DNA of 64,000 bases from Bacillota bacterium (GTDB lineage: Bacteria > Bacillota > Clostridia > Christensenellales > Aristaeellaceae): assembly GCA_023416655.1 (NCBI GenBank), contig JAEZHK010000063.1, positions 1 through 64,000 on the forward strand. The letters run 5' to 3'. Shown one piece after another: positions 8,921 to 17,413 of the stretch (the stretch's first letter is position 1; every line of letters starts with the position of its first letter). The notes under the pieces were generated by a model that did not search any database, was not told where the DNA came from, and saw nothing but the letters and a program-made list of their open reading frames with translations. The translations under genes and the position numbers were made by a program.

Positions 8921-11900
8921 GTTAATCTGCACAAGCGCGATCGATGGCGCGGTCGAGTGGGTTGTAAAAGCTGAAAACATGGTGGACCGCGCTATCAAGG
9001 AAAAGGGCGCGGACTGCCCGGTCGCCTTCCCGACGACGAACTATTATCTGCCGGTGATCTATTCGTTCACCGGCAAGAAGATGCAGACGCTGGCCGACCT
9101 CAAGGACATCCTGGAGGAGGCGCGGTCGCTGCTCCCGGCGCGCCCGTCCGAGCATGTCTGGCTGCCCTACTTGGGCAATACCCTAGACGCCGGCGTGGCG
9201 ACGCTATTCGCCTGCGAGGCGATCGAGGCCTGTAAATACATCATTGGCCCGAACCCCGTCGACGGCATCTGGCTGGGCGCGGCGAGCGACGTGATCATGC
9301 GCGAGCGCGGAATCGAGTTCGTGGACGGCACAGCCCCGGGCTTCGCGGCGATTACAGGCGCGGCGCCCGACAATAAGACTGCGGTCAAAATTGCCAGGGA
9401 GCTGCAGCAAAAGAACCTCTATGTGTTCATGGGCGGCAGCACGGGTGGCAAGCAGTTTGCGGAACAGCTCGCCGAGGAGGGCGTGCAGCTCGGCTGGGAG
9501 ACGCGCCTCGTTCCCTTTGGCAGCGACGTATCCGCCCTGATCTACGCGCTGGGCTTTGCCAACCGCGCCGCGCTGTCCTTCGGCGGCGTCAAGCCGGGTG
9601 ATTTCGCGGGCAACCTGCGCTACAACAAAAACCGCATCTTCGCCTTCGTGCTGGCGCTGGGTGAGGTCACCCCGGACAAATACGCGGCGGCGGCGGGCGC
9701 GATCAACTACGGCTTTCCCGTCATCGCGGACACGGATATCCCGCAGATTCTGCCCACGGGCATCTGCACCTACGAGCACGTCGTATCGAACGTGCCCTAC
9801 GACCAGATGGTCGACCGCGCGCTCGAGGTGCGCGGCTGCAAGATCAAGGTCGTCGACATCCCCATCCCCGTGCCATATGGTCCGGCGTTTGAAGGTGAGC
9901 GCATCCGCAAGGAAAACACGCACGCCGAATTCGGAGGCAACAAGTCCTCCGCCTTCGAGTTTGTCACGAGCGTCGATAACGACAGCATCACGGACGGCCA
10001 GATTACGGTCATCGGCAAGGACATCGACGAGATCGCTCCGGGCACGGTGATGCCCCTGGGCATCTGGGTCGAGGTCTCGGGCCGCAAGATGCAGCTGGAC
10101 TTTGAGCCGATCCTCGAGCGTCAGATCCACCACATGGTCAACGGCGCGGAGGGCATCTGGCATATGGGCCAGCGGGACATCGTCTGGACGCGCGTCTCAA
10201 AGGACGGCTTCGCCAAGGGCCTTCGCCTGAAGGACTACGGCGAGATCATCCACGCAAAATTCCTGGCGGATTACCCGGCCATCGTCGACAAGGTGAAGGT
10301 TACCCTCATCACCGACAAGGAGGAGGTCGAGCGCCGCCTGGCGGTCGCGCGCAAGGTCTATGACGAGCGCAACCGCCGCCTCGAGGCGATGGTGGACGAA
10401 TCCGTCGACACCTTCTATTCGTGCCTGCTCTGCCAGTCCTTCGCGCCCAACCACGTCTGCATCATCACGCCCGAGCGGCTCGGCCTCTGTGGCGCGTACA
10501 ACTGGCTGGACGGCAAGGCCGCCTACGAGATCGACGAGACCGGCCCGAACCAGCCCGTGGTGAAGGGCGAATGCCTCGACCCCGACAAGGGCATCTGGAA
10601 GGGCATCAACGACTACGTGTACGTCAACAGCCACAAGACGATCAAGGCCTTCAGCGCGTACTCCATCATGGACAGGCCCATGACCAGCTGCGGCTGCTTC
10701 GAGGCGATCGTCGCCTATGTGCCCGAGTGCAACGGCGTCATGGTGGTAAACCGCGAATTCATGGGCGACACCCCCGTTGGCATGACCTTCTCCACCCTCG
10801 CGGGCAACGTCGGCGGCGGTCAGCAAACCCCCGGCTTCATCGGGTGCGGCAAGGTCTTCCTCTCCTCCCGCAAGTTCCTGTCCTCCGAGGGCGGCTTCAA
10901 GCGCCTCGTATGGATGCCCAAGGAATTGAAGGATCAGCTGAAGTACGATCTGGACAAGCGCTTTGACGAGCAGGGCGTGCCCGACTGGTACGAGTTGGTC
11001 GCGGACGAGACCATCGCGGTAAGCGCCGACGATGTCCGGGCATACATGGAGAAGGTGGGGCACCCCGCCCTGACGATGGACAATATGGCCGATCATGTGC
11101 AGGCCGAGGAAGCGCCCAAGGCCGCCGAGGTTAGGCTCGCACAGGAGAAGCCCGCGGAAGTGAAACCGGCGGAACGCGTCGCCGTAGAGAAAACCCCGGA
11201 ACCTGCCCCCGTGGAACCTGTGTCGCTTCGGGCGGCGGACATTCAGGAGATTAAGGATCGCCTGACCGCGGAGATCCGCGAAGCGGTGGTCAAAGAGGTC
11301 GTGGGAAGCATCATCGACGTGCTCTCGCAGAAATTCCTCGGAACAGCCGCGCCCGCGCCGCGGGCACAGCCCGTACAGTCTGCTTTGATCGCGCCCGCGC
11401 CGGTCGCCCCCGCGCCCGCGCCGGTCGTGAAAAAGCCCTCCATACCCGCCGCGCAGCGGATCAACGCCATCAGCGCGTTCCCGGTGCGCAAGGAAGAATG
11501 CGTGTTCCCCAAGTGGACGGTGAAGCTCGGAAACCTCAAGAACGAGGGCGGCACCCGCGGCAAGACCTACACCGTCGGCGGCGCGAACTGCATGCCCTTC
11601 CACCTGTGGGAAGGCGAGATGCCCAACCGCCCGCTCGTCGCCATGGAGGTATTCGATACCGTCGGCGAAAAGTACCCGGAGGTTTTGCGCGGCATCTACG
11701 GCGATTTACTGCATGATCCCGCGCGGATGGCCAAGGCCTGCGTCGAAAAATACGGGGCCGACGTCATCAACGTGCGCCTGGACGGCACGCACCCCGAGCG
11801 CGGCAACCGAACGCCGCAGCAGGCGGTGGCGCTGGTCAAGGCGGTGCTGGCGGCAGTCGAAGTGCCCCTCATCGTGACCGGCCACAGCCACTTCGAGATG

Positions 11901-12449
11901 TCGAACGAGGTCATGAAGGCGATCGCGCAGGCGTGCGAGGGCGAAAACCTGCTCATCAACTGGGTGGAGCAGGACAATTACCGCACCATCGCGGGCGCGG
12001 CCATCGCGTATGGGCATACGCTGGTCGCCCAGTCGCCCATCGACGTCAACATCGGCAAGCAGCTCAACATCCTCCTCGGCAACATGGATGTGAAGCCCGA
12101 AAAGATCATCATGGATCCCATGACGGGCGCGATCGGCTACGGCATCGAGTACACATATTCCGTCATGGAGCGCATCGGCTCCACCGCCATGGGCGGCGAC
12201 AAGATGCTTTGCGCGCCGATGATCGTGTCTCCGGGCTTCGAGTGCGCGAAGCTCAAGGAGTTCAAAGCGCCGGAGTCGAGCTTCCCCACCTGGGGCGATC
12301 TCGCGAAGCGTGCGGCGAACTGGGAGCTGGCCACCGCCGTCAGCCTTCTGCACGCGGGCGCGGATATCCTGATTATGTACCACCCGGAAGCGGCGATGGC
12401 GGCCAAGAAGACCATCTTCAAGCTGCTGGACGGCAAGGGCAATCAATAA
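8913..12449 (+). CDS. Acetyl-CoA synthase fused to corrinoid Fe-S protein small subunit (AcsB-AcsD)
   Basis: 1178 residues. Residues 1-~727 are bacterial acetyl-CoA synthase. All A-cluster ligands are present: Cys504, 507, 516 and 526 for the 4Fe-4S cluster and CGC at 593-595 for the Ni-Ni site (Moorella numbering is two higher). Residues ~728-848 form a Pro/Ala/Glu-rich linker broken by one predicted helix (~771-810, from SLRAADIQEIKDRL). Residues ~849-1178 match the small subunit of the corrinoid iron-sulfur protein (AcsD), a TIM barrel, with VRLDGTHPE, VTGHSHFE and ALLHAG-type segments. The usual arrangement is two separate genes. There is one uninterrupted frame with uniform codon use. 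The tether could keep the methyl carrier next to the A-cluster. The partner AcsC is encoded next. Confidence 0.92.
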   Translation: MSKLICTSAIDGAVEWVVKAENMVDRAIKEKGADCPVAFPTTNYYLPVIYSFTGKKMQTLADLKDILEEARSLLPARPSEHVWLPYLGNTLDAGVATLFACEAIEACKYIIGPNPVDGIWLGAASDVIMRERGIEFVDGTAPGFAAITGAAPDNKTAVKIARELQQKNLYVFMGGSTGGKQFAEQLAEEGVQLGWETRLVPFGSDVSALIYALGFANRAALSFGGVKPGDFAGNLRYNKNRIFAFVLALGEVTPDKYAAAAGAINYGFPVIADTDIPQILPTGICTYEHVVSNVPYDQMVDRALEVRGCKIKVVDIPIPVPYGPAFEGERIRKENTHAEFGGNKSSAFEFVTSVDNDSITDGQITVIGKDIDEIAPGTVMPLGIWVEVSGRKMQLDFEPILERQIHHMVNGAEGIWHMGQRDIVWTRVSKDGFAKGLRLKDYGEIIHAKFLADYPAIVDKVKVTLITDKEEVERRLAVARKVYDERNRRLEAMVDESVDTFYSCLLCQSFAPNHVCIITPERLGLCGAYNWLDGKAAYEIDETGPNQPVVKGECLDPDKGIWKGINDYVYVNSHKTIKAFSAYSIMDRPMTSCGCFEAIVAYVPECNGVMVVNREFMGDTPVGMTFSTLAGNVGGGQQTPGFIGCGKVFLSSRKFLSSEGGFKRLVWMPKELKDQLKYDLDKRFDEQGVPDWYELVADETIAVSADDVRAYMEKVGHPALTMDNMADHVQAEEAPKAAEVRLAQEKPAEVKPAERVAVEKTPEPAPVEPVSLRAADIQEIKDRLTAEIREAVVKEVVGSIIDVLSQKFLGTAAPAPRAQPVQSALIAPAPVAPAPAPVVKKPSIPAAQRINAISAFPVRKEECVFPKWTVKLGNLKNEGGTRGKTYTVGGANCMPFHLWEGEMPNRPLVAMEVFDTVGEKYPEVLRGIYGDLLHDPARMAKACVEKYGADVINVRLDGTHPERGNRTPQQAVALVKAVLAAVEVPLIVTGHSHFEMSNEVMKAIAQACEGENLLINWVEQDNYRTIAGAAIAYGHTLVAQSPIDVNIGKQLNILLGNMDVKPEKIIMDPMTGAIGYGIEYTYSVMERIGSTAMGGDKMLCAPMIVSPGFECAKLKEFKAPESSFPTWGDLAKRAANWELATAVSLLHAGADILIMYHPEAAMAAKKTIFKLLDGKGNQ

Positions 12450-12467
12450 GTTGGGAGGGAACGCAAC

Positions 12468-13799
12468 ATGGCTCTGAATGGCTTGCAGATACAAAAAGTA
12501 TTGCCAAAGACCAACTGCAAGGAGTGCGGATCGAACACCTGCCTTGCCTTTGCGATGAAGCTCGCGGCGAAGAAAGCCAACCTCTCCGAGTGCCCCTACG
12601 CGTCCGAGGAGGCCAAGCAGCTGCTTGGCGCGGACAGCGAGCCGCCGGTCAAGGCCGTGACGCTGGGCTCCGAGATCAAGGCGAAGATCGGCGAGGAGAC
12701 GGTCATGTACCGTCATGAAAAGACATTCGTCAACCAGACGCTGATCGCAATCAACATCGACGACACCGCCACCGACGCCGAAAAGACCCTCGGGCAGATC
12801 CGGGACTACAGGCTCGAGCGCGTCGGGGAGATCCTGACGGTCAACGCCGTCGCCATCACCCAAAAAAGCGACGACAGCGCGCGCTTCGCCGCCCTTGCGA
12901 AACTGGCGTGGGATACGACAAAGCGCCCGCTCCTCATCCGCGCGAAAAACGCCCAGGCGGCAAAGATGGCGGCCGAGGCCGTGAAGGGTTCGCACAGCCT
13001 GATCTGCTCGGTGACCAGCGAAAACGTGACCGAGATGCGCAGGATCGCCGAGGAAAACGGGCACTCTATGGCCGTCACCGCGCCTGACCTTAACGGCATC
13101 TGCGCGCTGACGGAAAAGCTGAAGGCGGACGGCTTCAACGATCTGATCGTCGAATTCAGCACGCATTCGCTTGCCGAGGCCTTCCAGACCAACACAATCG
13201 CTCGCCGCGCGGCGATCAAGGACAGTTACAAGCCGCTGGGCTACGCGAGCCTCAAATTTGTTGGCACCGGCGACCCCATGGAGGATCTGGTCGAGGCGGT
13301 CACCGAGATCAACAAGTACGGCGGCATCTGCGTGCTGCCCAGCTTCGACCCCGCCCAGCTGGTGGCGCTGATGACGCTCAGGCTCAACATCTTCACCGAC
13401 CCGCAGAAGCCCATTCAGGTGGAGCCGAAGGTCTACGCCATCGGCGAGCCGGACCGCAATTCACCCGTGTTCTGCACCACCAACTTCTCGCTCACCTACT
13501 TCATCGTCTCGGGCGAGATCGAGAACAGCGGCATCAGCGCGTGGCTGGTCATCCCCGAATGTGAGGGCTACAGCGTGCTGACGGCGTGGGCGGCGGGCAA
13601 GTTTAGCGGTTCCGTCATCGCGAAGTTCGTCAAGTCCGTGGGCCTGGAGGAGATGGTCGACGCGCGCCGGATCGTCATCCCCGGATATGTGGCGCAGATC
13701 AGTGGCGATCTGGAGGAAAACCTGCCCGGTTGGAAGGTGCTGGTCGGCCCGCAGGAGGCCGCGGATCTTGACAGCTTCATAAAAACAGTTCTGAAATAA
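12468..13799 (+). CDS. acsC: Corrinoid iron-sulfur protein large subunit
   Basis: 443 residues. The N-terminal 4Fe-4S domain has Cys17, Cys20, Cys25 and Cys42 (NCKECGSNTC then ECPY), the cluster that reduces cobalamin. A TIM barrel and a C-terminal Rossmann-type cobalamin domain follow. It carries the methyl group to acetyl-CoA synthase. Its small-subunit partner is not separate here but is fused to AcsB just upstream. GGGAGGGA lies before ATG 12468. The gene is followed by the structured repeat element and then the reductive activator. Confidence 0.93.
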   Translation: MALNGLQIQKVLPKTNCKECGSNTCLAFAMKLAAKKANLSECPYASEEAKQLLGADSEPPVKAVTLGSEIKAKIGEETVMYRHEKTFVNQTLIAINIDDTATDAEKTLGQIRDYRLERVGEILTVNAVAITQKSDDSARFAALAKLAWDTTKRPLLIRAKNAQAAKMAAEAVKGSHSLICSVTSENVTEMRRIAEENGHSMAVTAPDLNGICALTEKLKADGFNDLIVEFSTHSLAEAFQTNTIARRAAIKDSYKPLGYASLKFVGTGDPMEDLVEAVTEINKYGGICVLPSFDPAQLVALMTLRLNIFTDPQKPIQVEPKVYAIGEPDRNSPVFCTTNFSLTYFIVSGEIENSGISAWLVIPECEGYSVLTAWAAGKFSGSVIAKFVKSVGLEEMVDARRIVIPGYVAQISGDLEENLPGWKVLVGPQEAADLDSFIKTVLK

Positions 13800-13802
13800 C
13801 CA

Positions 13803-14012
13803 GGGCGTTGAAAAACCACGGTGGTTTTTCAACGCGAAGGAAGAAGAATCTGCGTGAGCCTGAAATCCTGCGGGATTTCCGGGCGGCTCACTGACTTGCG
13901 GAATTGTTTCCTCCACCAGTGTTCGCACTGGTTCCGGAAACAGATACGTTCCCGGCGCGTTAGAGCCCGGGAACGATTAGGAAGGTACGGCGAGGTTAAT
14001 CAACAGTTTGAG
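13803..14012 (+). repeat. Structured intergenic element, copy A
   Basis: A non-coding stretch between acsC and the activator gene, built almost wholly of hairpins. It has a 14-15 bp palindrome at 13805-13835, a compound stem GTGAGCC/GGCTCAC (13854-13891), a UUCG-capped hairpin CCAGTG/CACTGG (13916-13931) inside GTTTCC/GGAAAC, and GTTCCCGG/CCGGGAAC (13948-13974). A single-stranded-looking tail ends in TCAACAG. A second copy is at 55728. The two share primary sequence in the loops and junctions while stems differ by paired changes. The first hairpin has no U-tract, so it is not a plain terminator. It may be a structured RNA or a small dispersed repeat. Confidence 0.7.
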
Positions 14013-14058
14013 GCTGCCTACAGCAGCCTCTTCATGCTCAAGATGAGGTGGAATACGG

Positions 14059-15957
14059 GTGCCAACGATTACCTTTCAACCGGGCGCGAAAACCGTCCAC
14101 GCGGCGGCGGGGGAACTGCTCCTCGACGTGATCAAAAAGGCGGGGCTGACGGTTGAAGCCCCATGCGGCGGGCATGGCGTCTGCGGCAAATGCGTCGTAA
14201 AAATCGTCTCCGGATCGGTGGAGTTTTATAACGATGGCCGCCTGACCGACGAGTTATTACGGCAGGGCTATGTGCTCGCGTGCAGGGCCAAGCTGACCGA
14301 CCAAAACGCCCAGGTGCAGCTGCTCTCCGACGGGGACATGGAGGAGGGCAAGTTCACCGACATGGCGGACGACCGGCGGCTGATCGATCCTTTGCTGCTG
14401 CCTGGCCGCGCGGACCTAAGCCTACTCGTTCAAAAGGCGATCATTTTTGTACCCGCCCCCGCGCCCGCCGATGGCCTGTCCGATTATGACCGCCTGAAAA
14501 AGGCCGCCGTGGCGGCATTGGGCGGGCAGACCATCGAGCTGCCCCTTTCCCTGCTCCGGAATCTGCCCGAAGCGCTTCGACAGGAGGACGGCCGCGTCGC
14601 GCTGTCCTATTTCATGGAGAGCGACTGTATCCGCATCGTCGATATCGACGCGGCGGGCAATCTGTCCCGCAATTACGGCGTCTCGGTGGACATTGGCACG
14701 ACGACCGTCGCGGTGCAGCTCGTCGACATGAACGACGCGCGGGTTTTGGCCGCAAAAACCGAGTACAACGGGCAGATCGCCTGCGGGCTGGACGTCATCA
14801 GCCGCATCAACTATGCAAAGAATTCCGAGCGGCTCGGCGAGCTGCGCGGTAAAGTGCTCGAGACCATCAATGGCATGATCGTTGAACTTTCCGCATTGCG
14901 GGGCATCGAGCCAAGGTTTATCTACAACGCATCCATCGCGGGCAACACGACCATGGTGCATCTGCTGCTGGGCATCGTCCCCGAGTATATCCGCCTCGAC
15001 CCGTATACGCCCGCCGTATACGACGTTCCGTATTACAGGGCGTCCGAAATCGGGCTGAACGTCAACCCCAACACCATCGCGTATCTCGCGCCGTCCGTGG
15101 GTAGCTATGTCGGCGGAGACATCACCTCCGGCCTTTTGTGCACAAGCCTCGCCACTTCAAGCGAAGCGGTATGCCTCTTTATCGACATCGGCACGAACGG
15201 GGAGCTGATCTTGGGCAATGCCGACTTCCTGATCGGCTGCGCCTGCTCCGCCGGCCCCGCCTTCGAGGGGGGCGGCATCGAGCACGGCATGCGGGCATCG
15301 AGGGGCGCCATCGAGCATGTGGAAGTAGATAGAATGACGGGAATCCCGCAGGTCTCGACCATCGGAAGCGTCCCGCCCCTCGGGCTCTGCGGCTCCGGCA
15401 TTATCTCCCTGATCGCCGCCCTGTTCGCCGAGGGCTGGCTCGACGCGGCGGGCAAGCTGGACAGAGCGCGTTCATGCAGCCGCATACTGCCAAGCGGCAA
15501 GCAGGCAGTCTACTTGGTCGCTTCCGCCGAGGAGAGCGGCCATGGCAAGCCGATTACCCTGTCCGAAGCGGACATCAGCGGCTTCATCCGGGCGAAGGCC
15601 GCCATATTCTCCGCCTGCGCCGTCATGCTGGAAAAGGTGAGCATGACATTTGGCGACCTGGAACGCGTCTACATCGCGGGCGGGTTCGGTCGCTATCTGA
15701 ACACGGAATACGCGAAGACCATCGGGCTTCTCCCCAATCTGCCGGAGGAAAAGTACCATTTTCTCGGAAATTCCTCGATGCAGGGCGCGTATATGACGCT
15801 CATCTCCCAAAAGCACAGGCAGCTTGAGGCGGAACTCGCCCAAAAGATCACCTATATCGACCTGTCCACTGAACCGGATTATATGAACCAATACACCGCG
15901 GCGCTCTTTCTTCCCCACACGGACGCGCGGCTGTTCCCAAGGGAAACGGATGCATAG
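14059..15957 (+). CDS. acsV: Reductive activator of corrinoid protein (RACo-like, DUF4445)
   Basis: 632 residues. The N-terminal plant-type [2Fe-2S] ferredoxin domain has Cys36, Cys42, Cys45 and Cys75 (APCGGHGVCGKC, then VLACRAK). A linker domain and a C-terminal ASKHA ATPase domain follow (VDIGTTTVAVQLVD, FIDIGTNGELILGN, YIAGGFGRYLN). RACo proteins use ATP to reduce inactive Co(II) cobalamin in the corrinoid iron-sulfur protein. In Moorella the gene (orf7) is also next to the acs genes. A related protein (RamA type) serves methyltransferase systems, but the position after acsC favours RACo. Start is GTG 14059. The gene is followed by a strong terminator and ends the operon. Confidence 0.87.
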   Translation: MPTITFQPGAKTVHAAAGELLLDVIKKAGLTVEAPCGGHGVCGKCVVKIVSGSVEFYNDGRLTDELLRQGYVLACRAKLTDQNAQVQLLSDGDMEEGKFTDMADDRRLIDPLLLPGRADLSLLVQKAIIFVPAPAPADGLSDYDRLKKAAVAALGGQTIELPLSLLRNLPEALRQEDGRVALSYFMESDCIRIVDIDAAGNLSRNYGVSVDIGTTTVAVQLVDMNDARVLAAKTEYNGQIACGLDVISRINYAKNSERLGELRGKVLETINGMIVELSALRGIEPRFIYNASIAGNTTMVHLLLGIVPEYIRLDPYTPAVYDVPYYRASEIGLNVNPNTIAYLAPSVGSYVGGDITSGLLCTSLATSSEAVCLFIDIGTNGELILGNADFLIGCACSAGPAFEGGGIEHGMRASRGAIEHVEVDRMTGIPQVSTIGSVPPLGLCGSGIISLIAALFAEGWLDAAGKLDRARSCSRILPSGKQAVYLVASAEESGHGKPITLSEADISGFIRAKAAIFSACAVMLEKVSMTFGDLERVYIAGGFGRYLNTEYAKTIGLLPNLPEEKYHFLGNSSMQGAYMTLISQKHRQLEAELAQKITYIDLSTEPDYMNQYTAALFLPHTDARLFPRETDA

Positions 15958-15972
15958 AACCATTCGACGTCA

Positions 15973-16005
15973 AGGCGCGTAGATCAATCTACGCGCCTCT
16001 CTTCT
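15973..16005 (+). terminator. Terminator of the CODH/ACS operon
   Basis: Perfect 11-bp stem AGGCGCGTAGA (15973-15983) / TCTACGCGCCT (15988-15998), loop TCAA, then CTCTTCT. It lies between the activator and the convergent esterase gene and may work for both strands. Confidence 0.85.
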
Positions 16006-16022
16006 ATTGGTGATCCGCCCCG

Positions 16023-16925
16023 CTACAGCAAATGCTTCTCAAGGAAGCGCAGCGCGTCCGTGCGCATCTCCTCCGTTTCCACATGTCCGACCGGATAGCG
16101 CTGAAGCGCCCAGTTCTCCACCACGCCCAGCGCCTCGTAGGCATCGCGTATCTCGCGCTCGTCCCGATCGACGCCGCGCGGCGGCGTGAGCGGGTCGAAC
16201 CGCCCGACGATGGATAGATGCGCGCGCGGCGCGATCAGGGCGTTGAGCTGCGAGGTCGTGAACTTCCTGCGCAGACCAGGGATGTAGTAGTAGATGCCAT
16301 GCTCGTCGAAGCGTCGCTCTGCGGCGAGCTCGTCGAAGTTGGTCAGGCAGCAGATGTCCACACAGGCTCGGATTCTCTCATCCAGCGCAGCGACCCACTG
16401 CGCCATACTGCTGCCCATCGACATGCCGACGGTGCCTATTTTACCGGCGTTGATATCCTCACGCGCGCACAGATAGTCCAGCGCGCGCAGGCTGTCGAAC
16501 ACCATCCACGCCCACATATAGTGTCCGTCCCAGATCATTTCCTTATAGGTGGCGGATTCGGTGCGGCCCCTGCGCTCCTCAAAGCACAACTGGTCGATGG
16601 ACAGCGACGCGATTCCAAGCATCGCCAGATCATAGGCGTACCCCCGGGGCAGCATGTACTGGCAGCCGCCCAGCAATTCCGACTTGCCGATCTCAAACAG
16701 ACCGCCGTGCGAATGGTTGAACAGCACGGCTGGGCGCGGGGTCGTCCCCCGCTTCGGCCGGACGAAGATCGCCGGTACGGGCTCGTAGCCATTCAGGTCG
16801 AGCACGAGGTGCTCGATGAAAAACGCCTCCCGCTCTTCGACCCGCAGCCGCTTTTCACCCACCGGCCCCGAGGCCACCGGAAGTTCGCCCATCACTGCCC
16901 AGAGATCCTCTCTCGTCCTCTTCAT
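16023..16925 (-). CDS. Alpha/beta-hydrolase (dienelactone hydrolase / acyl esterase type)
   Basis: About 300 residues, no signal peptide. The nucleophile elbow is GMSMGSSMA (Ser), the acid is likely the Asp of GRFDPLTPP, and the histidine is in YPVGHVETEEM. PAVLFNHSHGG supplies the oxyanion-hole HGG-like segment. It resembles the large acetyl-xylan esterase / dienelactone hydrolase superfamily; the substrate is not readable. ATG 16925 is preferred over ATG 16931 because GGAGG (16934-16938) is 8 rather than 2 bases away. A small secreted-protein gene lies just upstream on the same strand, probably co-transcribed. Confidence 0.78.
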   Translation of the reverse strand: MKRTREDLWAVMGELPVASGPVGEKRLRVEEREAFFIEHLVLDLNGYEPVPAIFVRPKRGTTPRPAVLFNHSHGGLFEIGKSELLGGCQYMLPRGYAYDLAMLGIASLSIDQLCFEERRGRTESATYKEMIWDGHYMWAWMVFDSLRALDYLCAREDINAGKIGTVGMSMGSSMAQWVAALDERIRACVDICCLTNFDELAAERRFDEHGIYYYIPGLRRKFTTSQLNALIAPRAHLSIVGRFDPLTPPRGVDRDEREIRDAYEALGVVENWALQRYPVGHVETEEMRTDALRFLEKHLL

Positions 16926-16938
16926 GACCATTTCCTCC

Positions 16939-17151
16939 TCACTTGAAGCCATGGTGCTCAACGAAACACCAGCCAAGTTTCCAATCTTTCTTAGGCGGTG
17001 ACGTACTGGTCATGTCCACCACCAGATAATATGGCATCAGCCGGTTGATGGACGCTTTTTCTGACAGCGGCATCGCCTGTGCAGACGACGCGGCGAGCAA
17101 AAGGATCAGCAGCAGAGTCAGCAGAAAGCGGCGTAAGATGGCGAGCTTCAT
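16939..17151 (-). CDS. Small secreted protein of unknown function
   Basis: 70 residues. It begins MKLAILRRFLLTLLLILLLA followed by ASSAQA, a clear signal peptide, leaving a mature peptide of only ~44 residues with no cysteine pair. The start at 17151 is supported by GGAGGG 6-11 bases upstream. It lies 13 bases before the esterase gene on the same strand. No family was recognised. Confidence 0.6.
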   Translation of the reverse strand: MKLAILRRFLLTLLLILLLAASSAQAMPLSEKASINRLMPYYLVVDMTSTSPPKKDWKLGWCFVEHHGFK

Positions 17152-17343
17152 CCGCAACCCTCCTTCCATTGGGGAAAATTGGATATCTCCAGTATAACAG
17201 GGTGATGAAAGAACCTCAATCTGTTCGACCAACTAATTACCAGTTCCAGGCACGATTTTTGCGACCTGAAAAAGTGCCTTCGTTTGATGGCTGGTGTGGA
17301 ATTTAATCTCATAGATCGAGGATGGGCATAGGCGCCGCCGCTC

Positions 17344-17372
17344 TTGACTGCCACGCCACAAAGCGGTACAAT
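17344..17372 (+). promoter_or_regulatory. Promoter of the dihydrouridine synthase gene
   Basis: TTGACT (17344-17349) and TACAAT (17367-17372) spaced 17 bases, about 40 bases upstream of the start codon. It is the only strong candidate in the 17152-17413 gap. Confidence 0.7.
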
Positions 17373-17413
17373 GCAGTCATGAAGCGAAAAGGATTGGGGA
17401 GCTTTATCAAACT

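Noticed and set aside
11100..11460. Pro/Ala-rich linker as an assembly artefact joining two genes
   Set aside because: The frame is open throughout with consistent GC-rich codons and contains an amphipathic helix; no start codon with a good ribosome site precedes the AcsD part.
13805..13835. Plain intrinsic terminator after acsC
   Set aside because: The stem is strong but has no U-tract, lies inside an operon, and is part of a longer conserved two-copy element.
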